A stretch of DNA of 64,000 nucleotides from NCBI GenBank assembly GCA_026936335.1, contig JAPMXV010000004.1, positions 310,001 through 374,000 on the forward strand, given 5' to 3'. Positions 20,201-30,068 of this stretch are shown here, in pieces; the stretch's first letter is position 1, and every line of letters begins with the position of its first letter. This DNA is from Mantamonas sphyraenae (lineage: Eukaryota > CRuMs > Mantamonadidae). The position numbers and the translations under genes were made by a program. The notes beneath the pieces were generated by a model, which was given only the letters and a program-made list of their open reading frames with translations, ran no database searches and was not told where the DNA came from.

Positions 20201-23166
20201 AAGATGCCGAACACGCGCTGCAGTCGCTTGCTGGGATTGGCAGGGTGCTGAACACGGAGCAGCTACGCGCGATGCTGCTGAACGCACGGTTCGACGAGTC
20301 ACTGGTGGTGTCGTTGGCCGGAGACGAAAGCATGGATGCGCACGCAGACATGCTGCGTGCTGTATTGATGGACAAGGTGGAGGCGGATGCAGGCGTGGTG
20401 TGGGTACAGGCGCTCGGGGCAGCGGTTGCTCGTGATCGGGTTGCCCAGCTGGGAGTGTACGCCAGTGCAGAGGCTCAGGAGGCGCTGCAACGGGTGTGTT
20501 GCCAAATGTGGGAGCGCACGCAAGGTCGATTGCAGAGGCGACTGTGGATGACGAGCGTGCTGGACACGGTGCAGGAGGTGTTTCTGCTGGCAGGTGGTCA
20601 GGAGGTAGAGGCGTGGCAGGAACTGATTGTGGCTGTGTTTTGTGTGTACAAGCGCTTGTTTCAAACGCGCTGGAAGACGTTGATGCTGAGTGATTTCCCG
20701 TACGCAAGCGTTTCGCAGAGGGAGGCGCAGCTGATGGAGGCGGTGGAAACGCGGGAGGCCCGGGATTTGGAGGAAGTTCATTTGCGCTATGTGATGATCT
20801 GTCTGCTCCGACCGCTGTGGACAGGGGTGGAGAGCGAACAGCGTGGATCGCAGCGAGTGCGCGGGGCGGTGGAGAGCGACTTTGTGCTGAGCCGTGCGAT
20901 TCTGCAAGGGTGGCGCAATTTGGCGCTGAGCATCGCGCGGATGGACACACGTTACACATACAACCTTTGGCGGATGCCAGGAAGTGGAGAAGAGGGCGTG
21001 GACGACGAGCTGGGCAGTGCAGTGGAGGCGCGTGTTGCCACGCGGCAGTCGCTTCCGCTGCTGGGAAGGGCGGCAGAACAATATTTTGCGTTGCAAGATG
21101 CGAGTCCCGAGGCCTTGGAGGGAGTGGTGCGGCTTGTGAATGTCGTGGGATACCGAGACTCGGCGACGTTCCGCATGGTGTGGAACCTGCTTGCCACAGC
21201 GCTGGAACTTGCAGCAGGCGACGACGGAGACGGGATGGTGGACCGAGCGTCTGAGATGGAGCGGTTGGCGCTAGTCGGATTGCGTGGTTTGTTGATGCAA
21301 CTGAGCTGTACTGTGGCGGGCGACCCAAGCTCTGGGGTGCGGTTTGTACCGGACGACGCGGAGGTTCTGTTGGAAAAGAACGCGTTGAGCGAGCACATGG
21401 TCAAGGTGCGGGATCTGGTGGAGGCACGGTTGCATGAACAGGTGCTGGATGAGAGTCTGCGAGACTGGCGTGCGTTCCGGACGATGGAGGTGGAGGACGC
21501 CACGGATGGGGACGGCACGGCAGACAGCAGCATGGAGCCTCTGGCACGACGCACGGGTAGTCTGCGTGCAGCGGTGCGCAGTGAAAAAGGCAGCGGACGG
21601 GCCGAAGAGGGGAGCGGAAGCGGTGGTGGCAGGAGCATGTCGGCAGCCTATCACAATCACACCGACCGGCTGACAGATTGGGAGAGGTACGGGGCGTGTC
21701 AACGCAGTGTGGGTGAGCTGAGAAAGCTTCACGTGTACGCATGGGAGGATGTGGATGTGGCGCATTTGGTGAGCACGATGGTGCAGTTTCTGCAGCGGGA
21801 GGTGGAACGGTGCAGCGGGCGGACAGAACCGCGGCTGCTGGTGGAGATTTGCAGCTCGCTGACGGTGTTGGCAGATATGTTTCACAGCAGCAGTCTGTAC
21901 GACAGCACGGTGAGCGTGTTTTCGTGGATGTTGGAGGAGCTGTACGGAGAAGACCGGGAGATGGAATCGATGCTGTACGCGCCTGTGCTGCTGGGATTGT
22001 GCAAGTGTATGGCTGTGCGTCACACGAGCACACTGACGAAATCAGTGTGCACGTGGCTGGCCGGCCATGTGACGCGGGCGCTGGAAGGGAACAGCGAGAG
22101 CGTACGGCTGGCGGGGATGCAGTCGCTGGTGTACCTGGTGCAGGGCAAGATGGACGAAGTGGTGAGCAAAGTGTTGTCGACTGCATTTGCGAGCTCCATC
22201 GAGGTGCTGAGCAGGCGGCTGTGCGTACAACGGGTGCGGCTGCAAGGGGCGTCGCTTGCGTTGCTGCTGCTGGAGCGGTACCCGCAAGCTGCGGCGCAGC
22301 TCAAGGTGACAAAGGATGTGGTGGATGTGGCTGTGCAGCTGGCCGGGGAGCGGGGACAGGCGGGACACCTGCGCCAGCTGCTGTGCGCCTTTCGTGGACT
22401 GGAGCGCCTGTTTGTGTCGTATGCGGTGGAGCACACGTACAGACGACGCATCGGAATGCTGGTAGACAACGAGCGGATGGAAGGGCGTGTGTGTCTGGTG
22501 CCCTTTCTTGCGCAGCTAGGCTTGTTTGTGAGCTGTTTGTACTCTGGCGACGTGGCGAATCCGTTCGAGTCATCGCAGGGCAGGCTGATGCAAGAAACAG
22601 AGGATTCGTACCTGAACGTGACGGAAAAGGTGGTTGTGCTGTTCCAAAAGATGCGGCACGGCCAAGCAGAGGTGGGCGTGGTGGTGAGCCAAGTGCTGCC
22701 GCAGATTCTTGTGGATTTCCTGCAGATGGACCAAAGCCTGAGTCTGGTGGTGGGCGAGCTGACGCAGTACACGGAGCCGAACCACTTGGTGGCGCAGGTG
22801 TGGGTGGGATTGGCGCGATGCCTGCAACGGCGCAGCGGAGGGGCTGCAATGCTGCGAGAGTGGGTGCTGATGTGCATGGCTACACTGGCGACAGTGCAGG
22901 TGGAAGAACATGCAGTGTGGGCACTGACGGTGCTGTTTCTGAGTGCCAGCCACGACGACCAGCTGTTGTGGCTGTTGCCAAATGTGCTGAGGCGAGTGCA
23001 GCGTGACGACGGCCTGTTTGAACGTGCGGCAGTGGAGTTTTGGGCGAGTCTGGAGACAGAAGAGGACAGAGGCATGTTTGTCAAGGCATTGCGGGGCAAC
23101 GAGGGCTGGCAAGGACCAGCCGTGTTTGTGAGGGTTTTGAGCGAGTGCATTGGAACATCTGAATGA
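14236..23166 (+). CDS. HTT: Huntingtin homologue (HEAT-repeat scaffold)
   Basis: Giant alpha-solenoid scaffold; animal huntingtin works with HAP40 in vesicle transport and autophagy. Exons 14236-14703, 14808-14925 and 15011-23166 give 2,913 aa (human 3,144). Co-linear matches run the whole length. Near residue 517 is NYWLVRAQSMRLL (human SYWLVRTELLETL). Near 840 is LRVLNICAHIMFDL (human LLKVINICAHVLDD). Near 850-900 is AYLALYDVLKRAY (human SYLKLHDVLKATH). Near 1245 is FQPLVAVGMRMYRQ followed by LLSQLIAARIDFRALDRDDV (human [20 protein letters not shown]). Near 2760 is LPQILVDFLQ and later LREWVLMCMATL (human MVRDWVMLSLSNF). The N-terminus lacks the N17 helix, polyglutamine and polyproline of human exon 1. 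A disordered Ser-rich region near 980-1200 matches the variable linker of huntingtins. Both introns (104 and 85 nt) carry CTGAC before the acceptor. The 8.2-kb last exon has no frame breaks. Confidence 0.9.
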
Positions 23167-23189
23167 TGAATGATGATGGGTGGACATCT

Positions 23190-24107
23190 CTACCACAATT
23201 TGATGTCGCCCGGGTGCTGTTTGTCTTGATCATCGAGAGAGGCTTGCGGGGCGACGTCGACGTAGAGCGGGTCCTGGCGTTCGACCCATTTGGAGGACAG
23301 GTAGTTGCCAAGGCGCTTGACGACCATACCGACACAGAGGAGTGCGGCGAAAGTGTCACTAGCGGAGCGTGCATAGAACCATGCGCCGGTGCGGAGGAGA
23401 ATTCCCACGAGGCCAAAGAACAGGCCCAGGACATTTGCAGGTGAGTTACCCACGGCAAGCCAATCGCGCCCAGCATGGCGGAACCGACTAACGGCGTCGC
23501 CGACGAGTTGAGCAAGGAGCGAAAGGACGAGGAAGGTATAAAAAAGGGCACTTGTGCGGGGACTTCCAGGGTCGCCGAGCACGCTCAGAAACATCAAGGC
23601 CCAGCCGACGACCTGAAGGAGGATGGATGTGAGACGGACGCGACGCATATGCAAACGCGATTCGACGGTGGTGGCAAAGTAGAGCGCACGCATGGGGGTG
23701 TGCTGGGCGTGGTCAAGGCGGCCCGAGTTGCGGAGGCCGCGAAGATTTTTCTTGAAGTTTTCGCAGACTTGAGGGGTGTCAAACACAAGGAGCATTGTGG
23801 TTTCATGGTTGCCAAAGACGACTTCTGTGTGGGTGGGCTCGTCGGGGAAGTCGCGGACGTAAACGACGTTTTGGACGGGAAACTCCTTGCGTTTCCCTCC
23901 TGTGCGTACGCTGTATAGGCGCACGACGTGCTCTGCAAAGTCAATGTCCAGCCAGCGGTTGAAGGAAAAGCCCACAACAGAGACGCGGTGGCAGTGGTAG
24001 CGCACGGAATTTGTGTCTTTGAGGAGGATGCTGCCGTTCTTTTTGAGCGGGGCAGTTTCCTGTGTATCAAGCGTGCCCAGTTCCTCCGAGTCCGCGCGTT
24101 CGGTCAT
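23190..24107 (-). CDS. Membrane protein with PH-like N-terminal domain and about four TM segments
   Basis: No family recognised. From the first ATG near the neighbour (24107) the product is 305 aa. Residues about 25-140 read as a beta-rich domain ending in an amphipathic helix, the layout of a PH-like fold (FPVQNVVYVRDFPDEPT, then TPQVCENFKKNLRGLRN). Four hydrophobic segments follow (LTSILLQVVGWALMFLSVL; ALFYTFLVLSLLAQLVG; NVLGLFFGLVGILLRTGAWF; FAALLCVGMVVKRL). The tail is short and acidic, ending DIKLW. The same frame stays open upstream to 24464, but that would overlap the divergent GNAT gene. A lipid-sensing membrane protein is conceivable, but that is only inference from the fold guess. 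The stop is 23 bp from the huntingtin stop. Confidence 0.6.
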   Translation of the reverse strand: MTERADSEELGTLDTQETAPLKKNGSILLKDTNSVRYHCHRVSVVGFSFNRWLDIDFAEHVVRLYSVRTGGKRKEFPVQNVVYVRDFPDEPTHTEVVFGNHETTMLLVFDTPQVCENFKKNLRGLRNSGRLDHAQHTPMRALYFATTVESRLHMRRVRLTSILLQVVGWALMFLSVLGDPGSPRTSALFYTFLVLSLLAQLVGDAVSRFRHAGRDWLAVGNSPANVLGLFFGLVGILLRTGAWFYARSASDTFAALLCVGMVVKRLGNYLSSKWVERQDPLYVDVAPQASLDDQDKQHPGDIKLW

Positions 24108-24259
24108 GGTTGCTGCAAGGGAAAGAAAAACGAGAGTAGCAGGAAGGAGGATCAAACGGCAGGGGCTGGATCGACACGCGTGACGACGGCAGATGTGGCG
24201 AGGCTTGCGGTGGTGGCGAAGGGGCGGCCCCTGAGGAGACAAGAAAAAACTTGTTTGCC
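24108..24259. promoter_or_regulatory. Shared divergent promoter, PH/TM protein / GNAT-like protein
   Basis: 152 bp between outward-facing start codons (24107 minus, 24260 plus). The segment is purine-rich on the plus strand at both ends (AAGAAAAAAC just before the plus start). Confidence 0.35.
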
Positions 24260-25444
24260 ATGGCGTCGGTGGAACTGTACGAGCAGGGCAGCGACGCGTG
24301 GGAGGACATCGAGCTGCCGGACAATGTTTATGGGCAACAGGTGCGTGCACATTTTGAGCCGATGTGGAATGTGGCGAGCACAGCGTACATGGCGAACATT
24401 GAGACTCAGCTGGCGTTGGCGGTGGTGGACAAACACCTTGTGTTTCCGGTGACAGTGACGTCAAGTGAACAGTATGGCAACTGCTTCACATGCTCGCCAT
24501 GGGGGCAGTATGTGGATTACGGGGCGGTGGAAGTGGAGAGTGCTCCGCTTCCGCGTGTGGCAAAATGGGCCATTCTGTGTGTGCTTTGGACGTTGGGGTG
24601 GCTCTTTCGCATGCTCAAGGTCAGCCAGGTGGTGACGGTGAACAACTGGATGTTGACGACGAACCTGTGGCCGGCCGACAAGGAACTGACGGCCGGAAGG
24701 CTAGAGTCGCTGGTGCAGGCTATTAGCACACGGTGGCCACACCACGCCGTGTACTTTCGTTCAGTGAATGATAGTGTGCAGCCAGGCTTGCTGAAACGGC
24801 TCGGCAGGCTCGGGGCGGTGGTGTTTGGTTCGCGCTCGGTGTATTTGTACGACGAGGAGCGGCCACCGAGCAAGAAGCAACGGCGGAAGATGAAGAAGGA
24901 TGTGGCTCTGTTGCAGAGTGACACACAGGCGTACGAAGTGGTGGATGGGCGGACAGTATGCACGAGCCCGGAGGGAGTTGCACGGCTACAATGGCTGTAC
25001 AACAAGCTTTACCTGGAGCGGTACAGCGAGAAGAACGTGCAGTTCACACGGAGGTTTGTAAAGGAGATGGTGGAGAGAGAAGCGCTGCAGGTGCGTGTGC
25101 TGCGTCATCGCGAGAGCGGATCGCTGGATGCGTTGCTGGGGTTCTTTGAGCGAGATGGAGTGATGACGACGCCTGTGTTTGGATATGACACAGACATACC
25201 TGCATCAGTGGGTCTGTATCGTTTGCTTTCAGTCATCCTGATGCTTCATGCAGAGGAGCACGGTCTGAGGCTGAACCAAAGCAGCGGCGCAGCAGAGTTT
25301 AAGATCCAACGGGGCAGCTACCAGACGTACGAGTACTGTGCTGCGTACTGCAAGCATCTGGCCTGGTGGCGCAGCATTCCGTTTCTGACTCTGGTGCCCC
25401 TGATGGGGCTGATGCTGAGAGTGACGACACGTTTGCGGTTGTAG
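24260..25444 (+). CDS. GNAT-like acyltransferase domain protein
   Basis: 394 aa from the ATG at 24260; a TTG nine bases upstream is in frame but not a plausible eukaryotic start. The C-terminal half resembles bacterial GNAT-fold proteins of the FemAB/CelD-like type: LLGFFERDGVMTTPVFGYD, then SVILMLHAEEHGLRLN, then SGAAEFKIQRGS before YEYCAAYCKHLAWWR, the usual order of central strand, helix, G-x-x-x-F-K-x-x-R-G motif and final strand. A hydrophobic segment at about residues 105-125 (WAILCVLWTLGWLFRML) and another at the C-terminus (IPFLTLVPLMGLMLRV) suggest membrane association. The substrate is unknown. The bacterial flavour would fit old lateral transfer, but codon use matches the neighbours. 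Single exon. Confidence 0.55.
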   Translation: MASVELYEQGSDAWEDIELPDNVYGQQVRAHFEPMWNVASTAYMANIETQLALAVVDKHLVFPVTVTSSEQYGNCFTCSPWGQYVDYGAVEVESAPLPRVAKWAILCVLWTLGWLFRMLKVSQVVTVNNWMLTTNLWPADKELTAGRLESLVQAISTRWPHHAVYFRSVNDSVQPGLLKRLGRLGAVVFGSRSVYLYDEERPPSKKQRRKMKKDVALLQSDTQAYEVVDGRTVCTSPEGVARLQWLYNKLYLERYSEKNVQFTRRFVKEMVEREALQVRVLRHRESGSLDALLGFFERDGVMTTPVFGYDTDIPASVGLYRLLSVILMLHAEEHGLRLNQSSGAAEFKIQRGSYQTYEYCAAYCKHLAWWRSIPFLTLVPLMGLMLRVTTRLRL

Positions 25445-25466
25445 ATCTGCGAGGACGCATGGTTAC

Positions 25467-25477
25467 GGGGGGGGGGG
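25467..25477 (+). repeat. G11 homopolymer
   Basis: A run of 11 G in the 165-bp spacer between the GNAT-like gene and the symporter. The exact length may be unreliable given the homopolymer indels nearby. Confidence 0.9.
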
Positions 25478-25609
25478 ATGGGGAGTGTGGGGTACGTGTG
25501 CGTGTGCTGGGCGGATTCAATGGAGCATGGGCGCATCTGAAGGGTGGGAACTGGGTTGGGAGGGAAGTCGGCGGTGGAGGCAAAAAGAAAAAAAGCACAT
25601 TTGCAGAGC

Positions 25610-27541
25610 ATGCTGGACACTCTGGACATTGTGCTGCTGGTCGTGTACCTCGTGATCATTGTGGGTATTGGTGTGTGGGTGTCACGTGGGAGCAAGGAGA
25701 GCACAGAAGACTACTTCTTGGCGAGCAACGAGCTGAAGAGTTGGGCGCTGGCAGCGTCGGGGATGGCGTCCAACCTGGACATCAGTGGGACGATGATCAA
25801 CACCACGTGGGTGTACGTGCTGGGCATGACTGGCTTTTACATTGAACTGCGCGGTGGCGTGACACTTGCGTTGGCGTACCTGATGTGTTTTGGCAAATCA
25901 CACGACGCGCGCCAAACCTGTGATGACAGTGTCGGAATGGATGCAGTTCCGGTTCGGCAATGGCAAACAGGGTAACTTTGCACGCCTGGTGATGGCCATT
26001 TGCTTGATCCTGTACCACGTAGCGCAGATATCGTACTTTGCGATCGGGTCGGGCAAGTTCCTTGGGCAGTTCCTAGGCATGGACTACTTTTCGGCCGCAT
26101 GCATCATGGTGGGTACAGCGCTGATTTACACGCTGACGAGTGGGCTGAGTGGCGTGGTTTGGACGGACGTGGCTCAGAGCGCAGTGATCTTTTCAGCCAT
26201 CGTCTATGTGGTGATCAACACCATGGTGAACTACACGGTGCCTGAATCGTTCTTTGTGAGTGTCCCTGCGAGTGCAGGTGGATTCATGACGCTGGAGCAG
26301 ACGCGTTCGTCGTGGACAAATGTGTTGCCGCCGTGGGAAGCGGATGTGCTTCCGACGAGCTCGGCGTACAGCGTGTACCGTCCGTTTGGCACGGTGATCA
26401 TGTTCTACATGCTCAAGACTGCGTTTGAAGGGTTTGCAGGTCCGCAGGGCTACATGTCTCAGCGCTATCTGGCGGCGAAGGACGAAAAGAGCGCGGGGGA
26501 GATGACGCTGTTGTGGACGATCCTGCTGGCGTTTCGCTGGCCGTTCATTGCATCGATCGCTGTGATGGCAGCGCATCTGAGCGCAAAGGCGCCCGTGGTT
26601 GTGGATCCTGAGCAAATCCTGCCCTTTGTTGTGGACACACAGTTCCCCACAGGGCTGAAGGGTCTGGTGGTCGCCAGCTTTGTCAGTGCGGGCTCGTCAA
26701 CATTTGACAGCACATGCAACGCTGGGGCGAGCTACTGGGTGAAGGATGTGTACCAGGCGTTCATCAACCCGGCTGCAAGCGAAAAGAAGCTGATGATGCA
26801 GAGTCGCATCAGTACGGTATTGATTGTGGTTGTTGGTATGGCATGTACGCTGCTGTTTGACGACGTCAACTCGATCTGGGGATTCATGAACAGCTCGCTG
26901 GGCGCCGGATTCTTCATTCCGTTTTGCCTGCGGTGGTACGTGTGGCGAGTGAATGGGTACGGCTTTGGTGCAGGAGTGCTTGCAGGCACACTTGCAGCGT
27001 TGGTGCAAAAGGGGTGGCGCCGGACATGGAGGAGTATTGGGCGTTGATTCTGGCGTCTTTGGTGTCGCTTGCGTTCACACTGGCAGTGTCTGCAGTGACA
27101 GAGGCGACAGAGGACGAGGTCCTGACCAAGTTTTACAACAAGACGCGTCCGTGGGGTCTGTGGAGGGAGGTGCAGAGCAAGCTGCCACGCGCAACGCGGG
27201 ACGCGATTGACAAGGAGAACCGCAGTGACCTGCTCATGCTGTGTGTGACTGTTCCGTGGCAGATTTTCATGTTTTTGATGTGGATGATGGTTCCTGTGGA
27301 GTTGTGGACTGAGTTTGGCGTGTTTGCGCTGATCACAGGTGTGCTGTCGCTGCTGATTTGGCGGTTCTGGTGGCGTCGACTCGGAGAACACGTGAGCACA
27401 CCGGCAGACGGCGAAGAAGAGACGGGATTCAGTAGACTGGACAACACAAAAGGGTACGGCACCCCTGAAGAGGACGAAGACGAAGGGGAAGGAGTGGCGG
27501 AGGGGGACGAAGCGGGATTGGTGGCGAATGCAGCTCGTTGA
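25610..27541 (+). CDS. Sodium:solute symporter (SSS family), frame broken twice
   Basis: LeuT-fold Na+-coupled transporter, about 643 aa after two single-base corrections. The ATG at 25610 gives MLDTLDIVLLVVYLVIIVGIGVWVS, TM1 of the family, then TEDYFLASNELKSWALAASGMASNLDISG, the classic TM1-TM2 signature. The frame changes in the T4 run 25888-25891 (one T too many restores LANHTTRAKPVMTVSEWMQF) and in the G4 run 27011-27014 (one G missing restores QKGVAPDMEEYW). Homology continues smoothly through both points, and no GT-AG intron fits. Core motifs such as SYFAIGSGKFLGQFLG, FAGPQGYMSQRY and VSAGSSTFDSTCNAGASY (Na+ site on TM8) are present, then a C-terminal membrane pair and an acidic tail. 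The substrate cannot be inferred. Residual assembly indels are more likely than a pseudogene. Confidence 0.82.
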
Positions 27542-29133
27542 TTTCAGTGGGGCATGTGCGCAGTGGAAGAGCCGACTTTTGTCGAAGAAGAAGAGGAGGA
27601 TGACGAGGAGGACGAGGAGGATCCGACTGTGGGACGTCGGCGGTGGGAGTCTTGAGTTGCGGTCGTTGAGGGAGCGAGCTGCCAAAGAGGCGCTTCTTGA
27701 CACTGGCACGTGCTTCAGAGGCAGAAGATGCAATTGAGGGAGGGCGGGGACGCTTGCGGCCGGAAACGTTGGGTGAAAACGTCTTGAGATAGTTGCTGGA
27801 AGTTGTGGATCGAGGGCCTTGAAACTTGAGGGGCGATGGTGAGGAGGCAGTGACAGCCGGGGTTGCAAAGCGCAAGGGAGATGCGTCAAAGAGGGATTTT
27901 GGTCCAGGGGAGGAGGAGGAGGAGGCAGGGGCAAACAGGTTGAACCGTGTAGGGATGGGCTGGTTGACCGCGGGATGAGATGATGAGGCTGACGAGGAGG
28001 AGGAGGAGGAGGAGGAGGAGGATGACGAAGAGGATGCAGAGGATGAGGATACGGTGAGTGCTCGAAGTTCACGTGTCTTTTGGGTCAGCTTGGCCTCGAG
28101 GAGATCGACGCGCTGGCGCAGGTCTTGGTTGGCTTGATCCTGTTCATCGAGCTGCTGCTGAAGTTGCAATGTGCGCTTGCGGGAGTCGAGGATCTCTGTG
28201 GTCAGTTGGGCGCTGTGCTGTTGCGAACGGTGGAGCATCATGGTCTGCTGGTAGACATAAAATTCGATGGCGACCTCGGCGGCGTGGAGCGCGGCACGTG
28301 GCTGCATGCCGATCATGCCGCTGGGTGGAGGGGCCTTGGAGATATCGATGCGCAGCACGGCATCACTGGATGGTGGTGGGTCCACCGTGGTGGGTGGTGG
28401 AGGGGGGGGGAAACGGGCATGGGAGTGAGCGATGTGTGGGAGTTTGCTCGAAAGCGGAGCGTCAAGTCAGGAATCGACGCACCTTCGTGTGAGTGAAGTG
28501 AAGCACACGGGACATGTGCCCTCATTCTTTGTCTTGAAGTGCTGGACAGCATCGTTGTTGCATAGAATGTGGCCACAGGAGGTGACAAAGAGGATGCTGT
28601 CCATGGGTTCCCAGCAGAGATTGCAGACGAAAGACGATTCATTTTGCGTCATTGGAAAGGTTGGTGGAGGGCGAGGCGCACGTGGGTGGTTGCTATAGTA
28701 GGACGAGGGCACAAGCGACAGCACAAGCTTGAGCGGATCCGATGCAGACTCGCGCGTGGCGATTGCTTCGGAGAGCTCCTCCTGAGAGAGCACGAGGCAC
28801 TCATCTCCGTCTTCGTCAACATAGGTGATTTTGAAGAAGCCCTCACCGTGATTGCGGTAAAGGCGCTGGATTGTGGCGACGAGCGAAGCAAAGGTTGTGG
28901 TGGTGCTGATCTTGACGCGGCGCACGTCGCCTTGCAGACGCAGCTTGAGCGGCACAATCGTGCCCGAAGAGGACGTGGTGGTGGTGGTGGTGGTGGTTGA
29001 AGAGGTCTGTTGGGGCTGGGTTGGGCTGGCTTCCGGCTGTGAGGGCCCGGATTGGGAAGGGTCGGACTGGCTGGATTCTGGCTCTGCGGTTTCTTGAGTG
29101 TCCTGATGCTCGTTGGCAGCAGCCTGAGGACTC
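27429..29133 (-). CDS. PB1-RING coiled-coil protein, HEI10/CCNB1IP1-like (possibly fused to upstream MINDY)
   Basis: Two exons on the minus strand, 28483-29133 and 27429-28365. They contain a Thr-rich run, then a PB1 domain (TIVPLKLRLQGDVRRVKI with the basic Lys; OPCA motif YVDEDGDECLVLSQEELSEA), then a RING (CNLCWEPMDS, CGHILCNNDAV, CPVCFTSL). After the 117-nt intron (GTGCGT donor) come SDAVLRIDISK and MIGMQPRAALHAAEVAIEF, like the region after the RING of the crossover ligase HEI10, then a coiled coil and a Ser-rich tail. No ATG exists in this frame between the MINDY block and PB1; the frame only opens at a GTG or by continuing from MINDY. The stop at 27429 overlaps the convergent symporter gene; one base inserted near 27625 would instead stop at 27544, 2 bp from the symporter stop. 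Confidence 0.7.
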
Positions 29134-30065
29134 TTTCAAGACCCATTCGGGCACTTCCTCCCATGCATAGTAGGTCTGTGATTCGCTTTCGCCAGAAAAC
29201 GGGGAGAAGGAAGAGTCGACAAACGCGGCCTGGGTGAAGGGGTCAAGGGTGAGCTCTTCCCACACGACACTGGGCTCTGCGGCGTAGCCCAAGTCGCTGA
29301 CGAGTGTGTAGAGCTTCCCGTCGTGTTTGGTGAGGGTGGAAAAGTGGTTTGTTGCGGAAGAGGACGGCGAGCTGATCCTCGTCGAGCTGCTTGAGCAGCT
29401 GGTCGACGCCAGCCTGGGTGAGCTGCTGAGCAGTCTCGTGCAGAAACTGGTCGGCCACGTTTTGCGTCGCTGATGATCTGGCGCAGCTCGTCAGCAGACT
29501 TTCCGGCAAGAGCGGCGTCGGAAACGCCGGTGTCGTCGCGTTTGTGTTGTTCGGCCTTTGCAGCACCGGTTTCTGTGTGCTGGGACACGTCGTCCATGGA
29601 AAGAAGCTCTGCAGCCTCCATCTTTTGAAGGAGCAAGTCGCCCAGCTGGTCGTACGTGTGGTCAGCCACCACGCGAATCTGCTCGTCGTCTTCGGGCACC
29701 CAGGCGTGCACCAGGAGAACGTCAAAGATGCTGAAGAAGTCCTTGCCACGGTCGTCTGCAAAGCTGTAGCAGGCGTTGAAGATGGGGTTGATGTCCAGGC
29801 CAAAGTGGAGGTTTGGGGCGAGTTCCAGCAGCTCCTCCAGCGCCCCTTCGGCGAGCTTGTGTTGGTTTTCAAACAGGGCGTTGACCACCTGTTCCAGCAG
29901 CTGTTCAAGGGTCACCACGCCTTGCTGCTGCAGAAACAGCTTTTGCTCGAGCAGGAGCACGTTGCAAAGGGCAATCAGTGGGCAGGGCCCGTTTTCGTTT
30001 TGCAGCACAATCTCGCATTGACGCCCCTTGTGCACAATCGGTTTCAAGGTGAAGAAGTCGCTCAT
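29134..30065 (-). CDS. MINDY-type deubiquitinase (FAM63-like), frame broken
   Basis: K48-specific ubiquitin protease family. The ATG at 30065 begins MSDFFTLKPIV. The catalytic Cys is C28 in QNENGPCPL. Further family blocks are LHFGLDINPIF, VFDLL-like (IFDVLLVHAWVPEDDEQI), the LLQKMEAAELL helix, then FLHETAQQLTQAGV and VLFRN-NHFSTLTKH with the catalytic His, then LGYAAEPSVVWEEL. These lie in three frames: one surplus A must be removed at 29460-29463 (TTTT on the plus strand) and another at 29348-29350. With those changes the match to human MINDY1/2 is continuous. The last residues of the domain (YAWEEVPEWVLK) abut a third A-run (29134-29136), where one further base would put the frame straight into the PB1-RING protein. 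I see no splice sites at these points. Confidence 0.78.
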
Positions 30066-30068
30066 GGG

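Noticed and set aside
19706-21328. A 540-aa minus-strand open frame opposite huntingtin
   Set aside because: Ser/Pro/Arg-rich antisense shadow with no homology; the sense frame is conserved throughout.
25860-25945. A small intron to explain the first symporter frame change
   Set aside because: GT-AG pairs in this stretch would remove conserved residues (TVSEWMQF) or leave the wrong frame, and none has G at +5.
28467-28955. Independent PB1-RING gene starting at 28955
   Set aside because: The codon there is GTG, not ATG, and the frame continues upstream. It is listed as part of a longer product instead.
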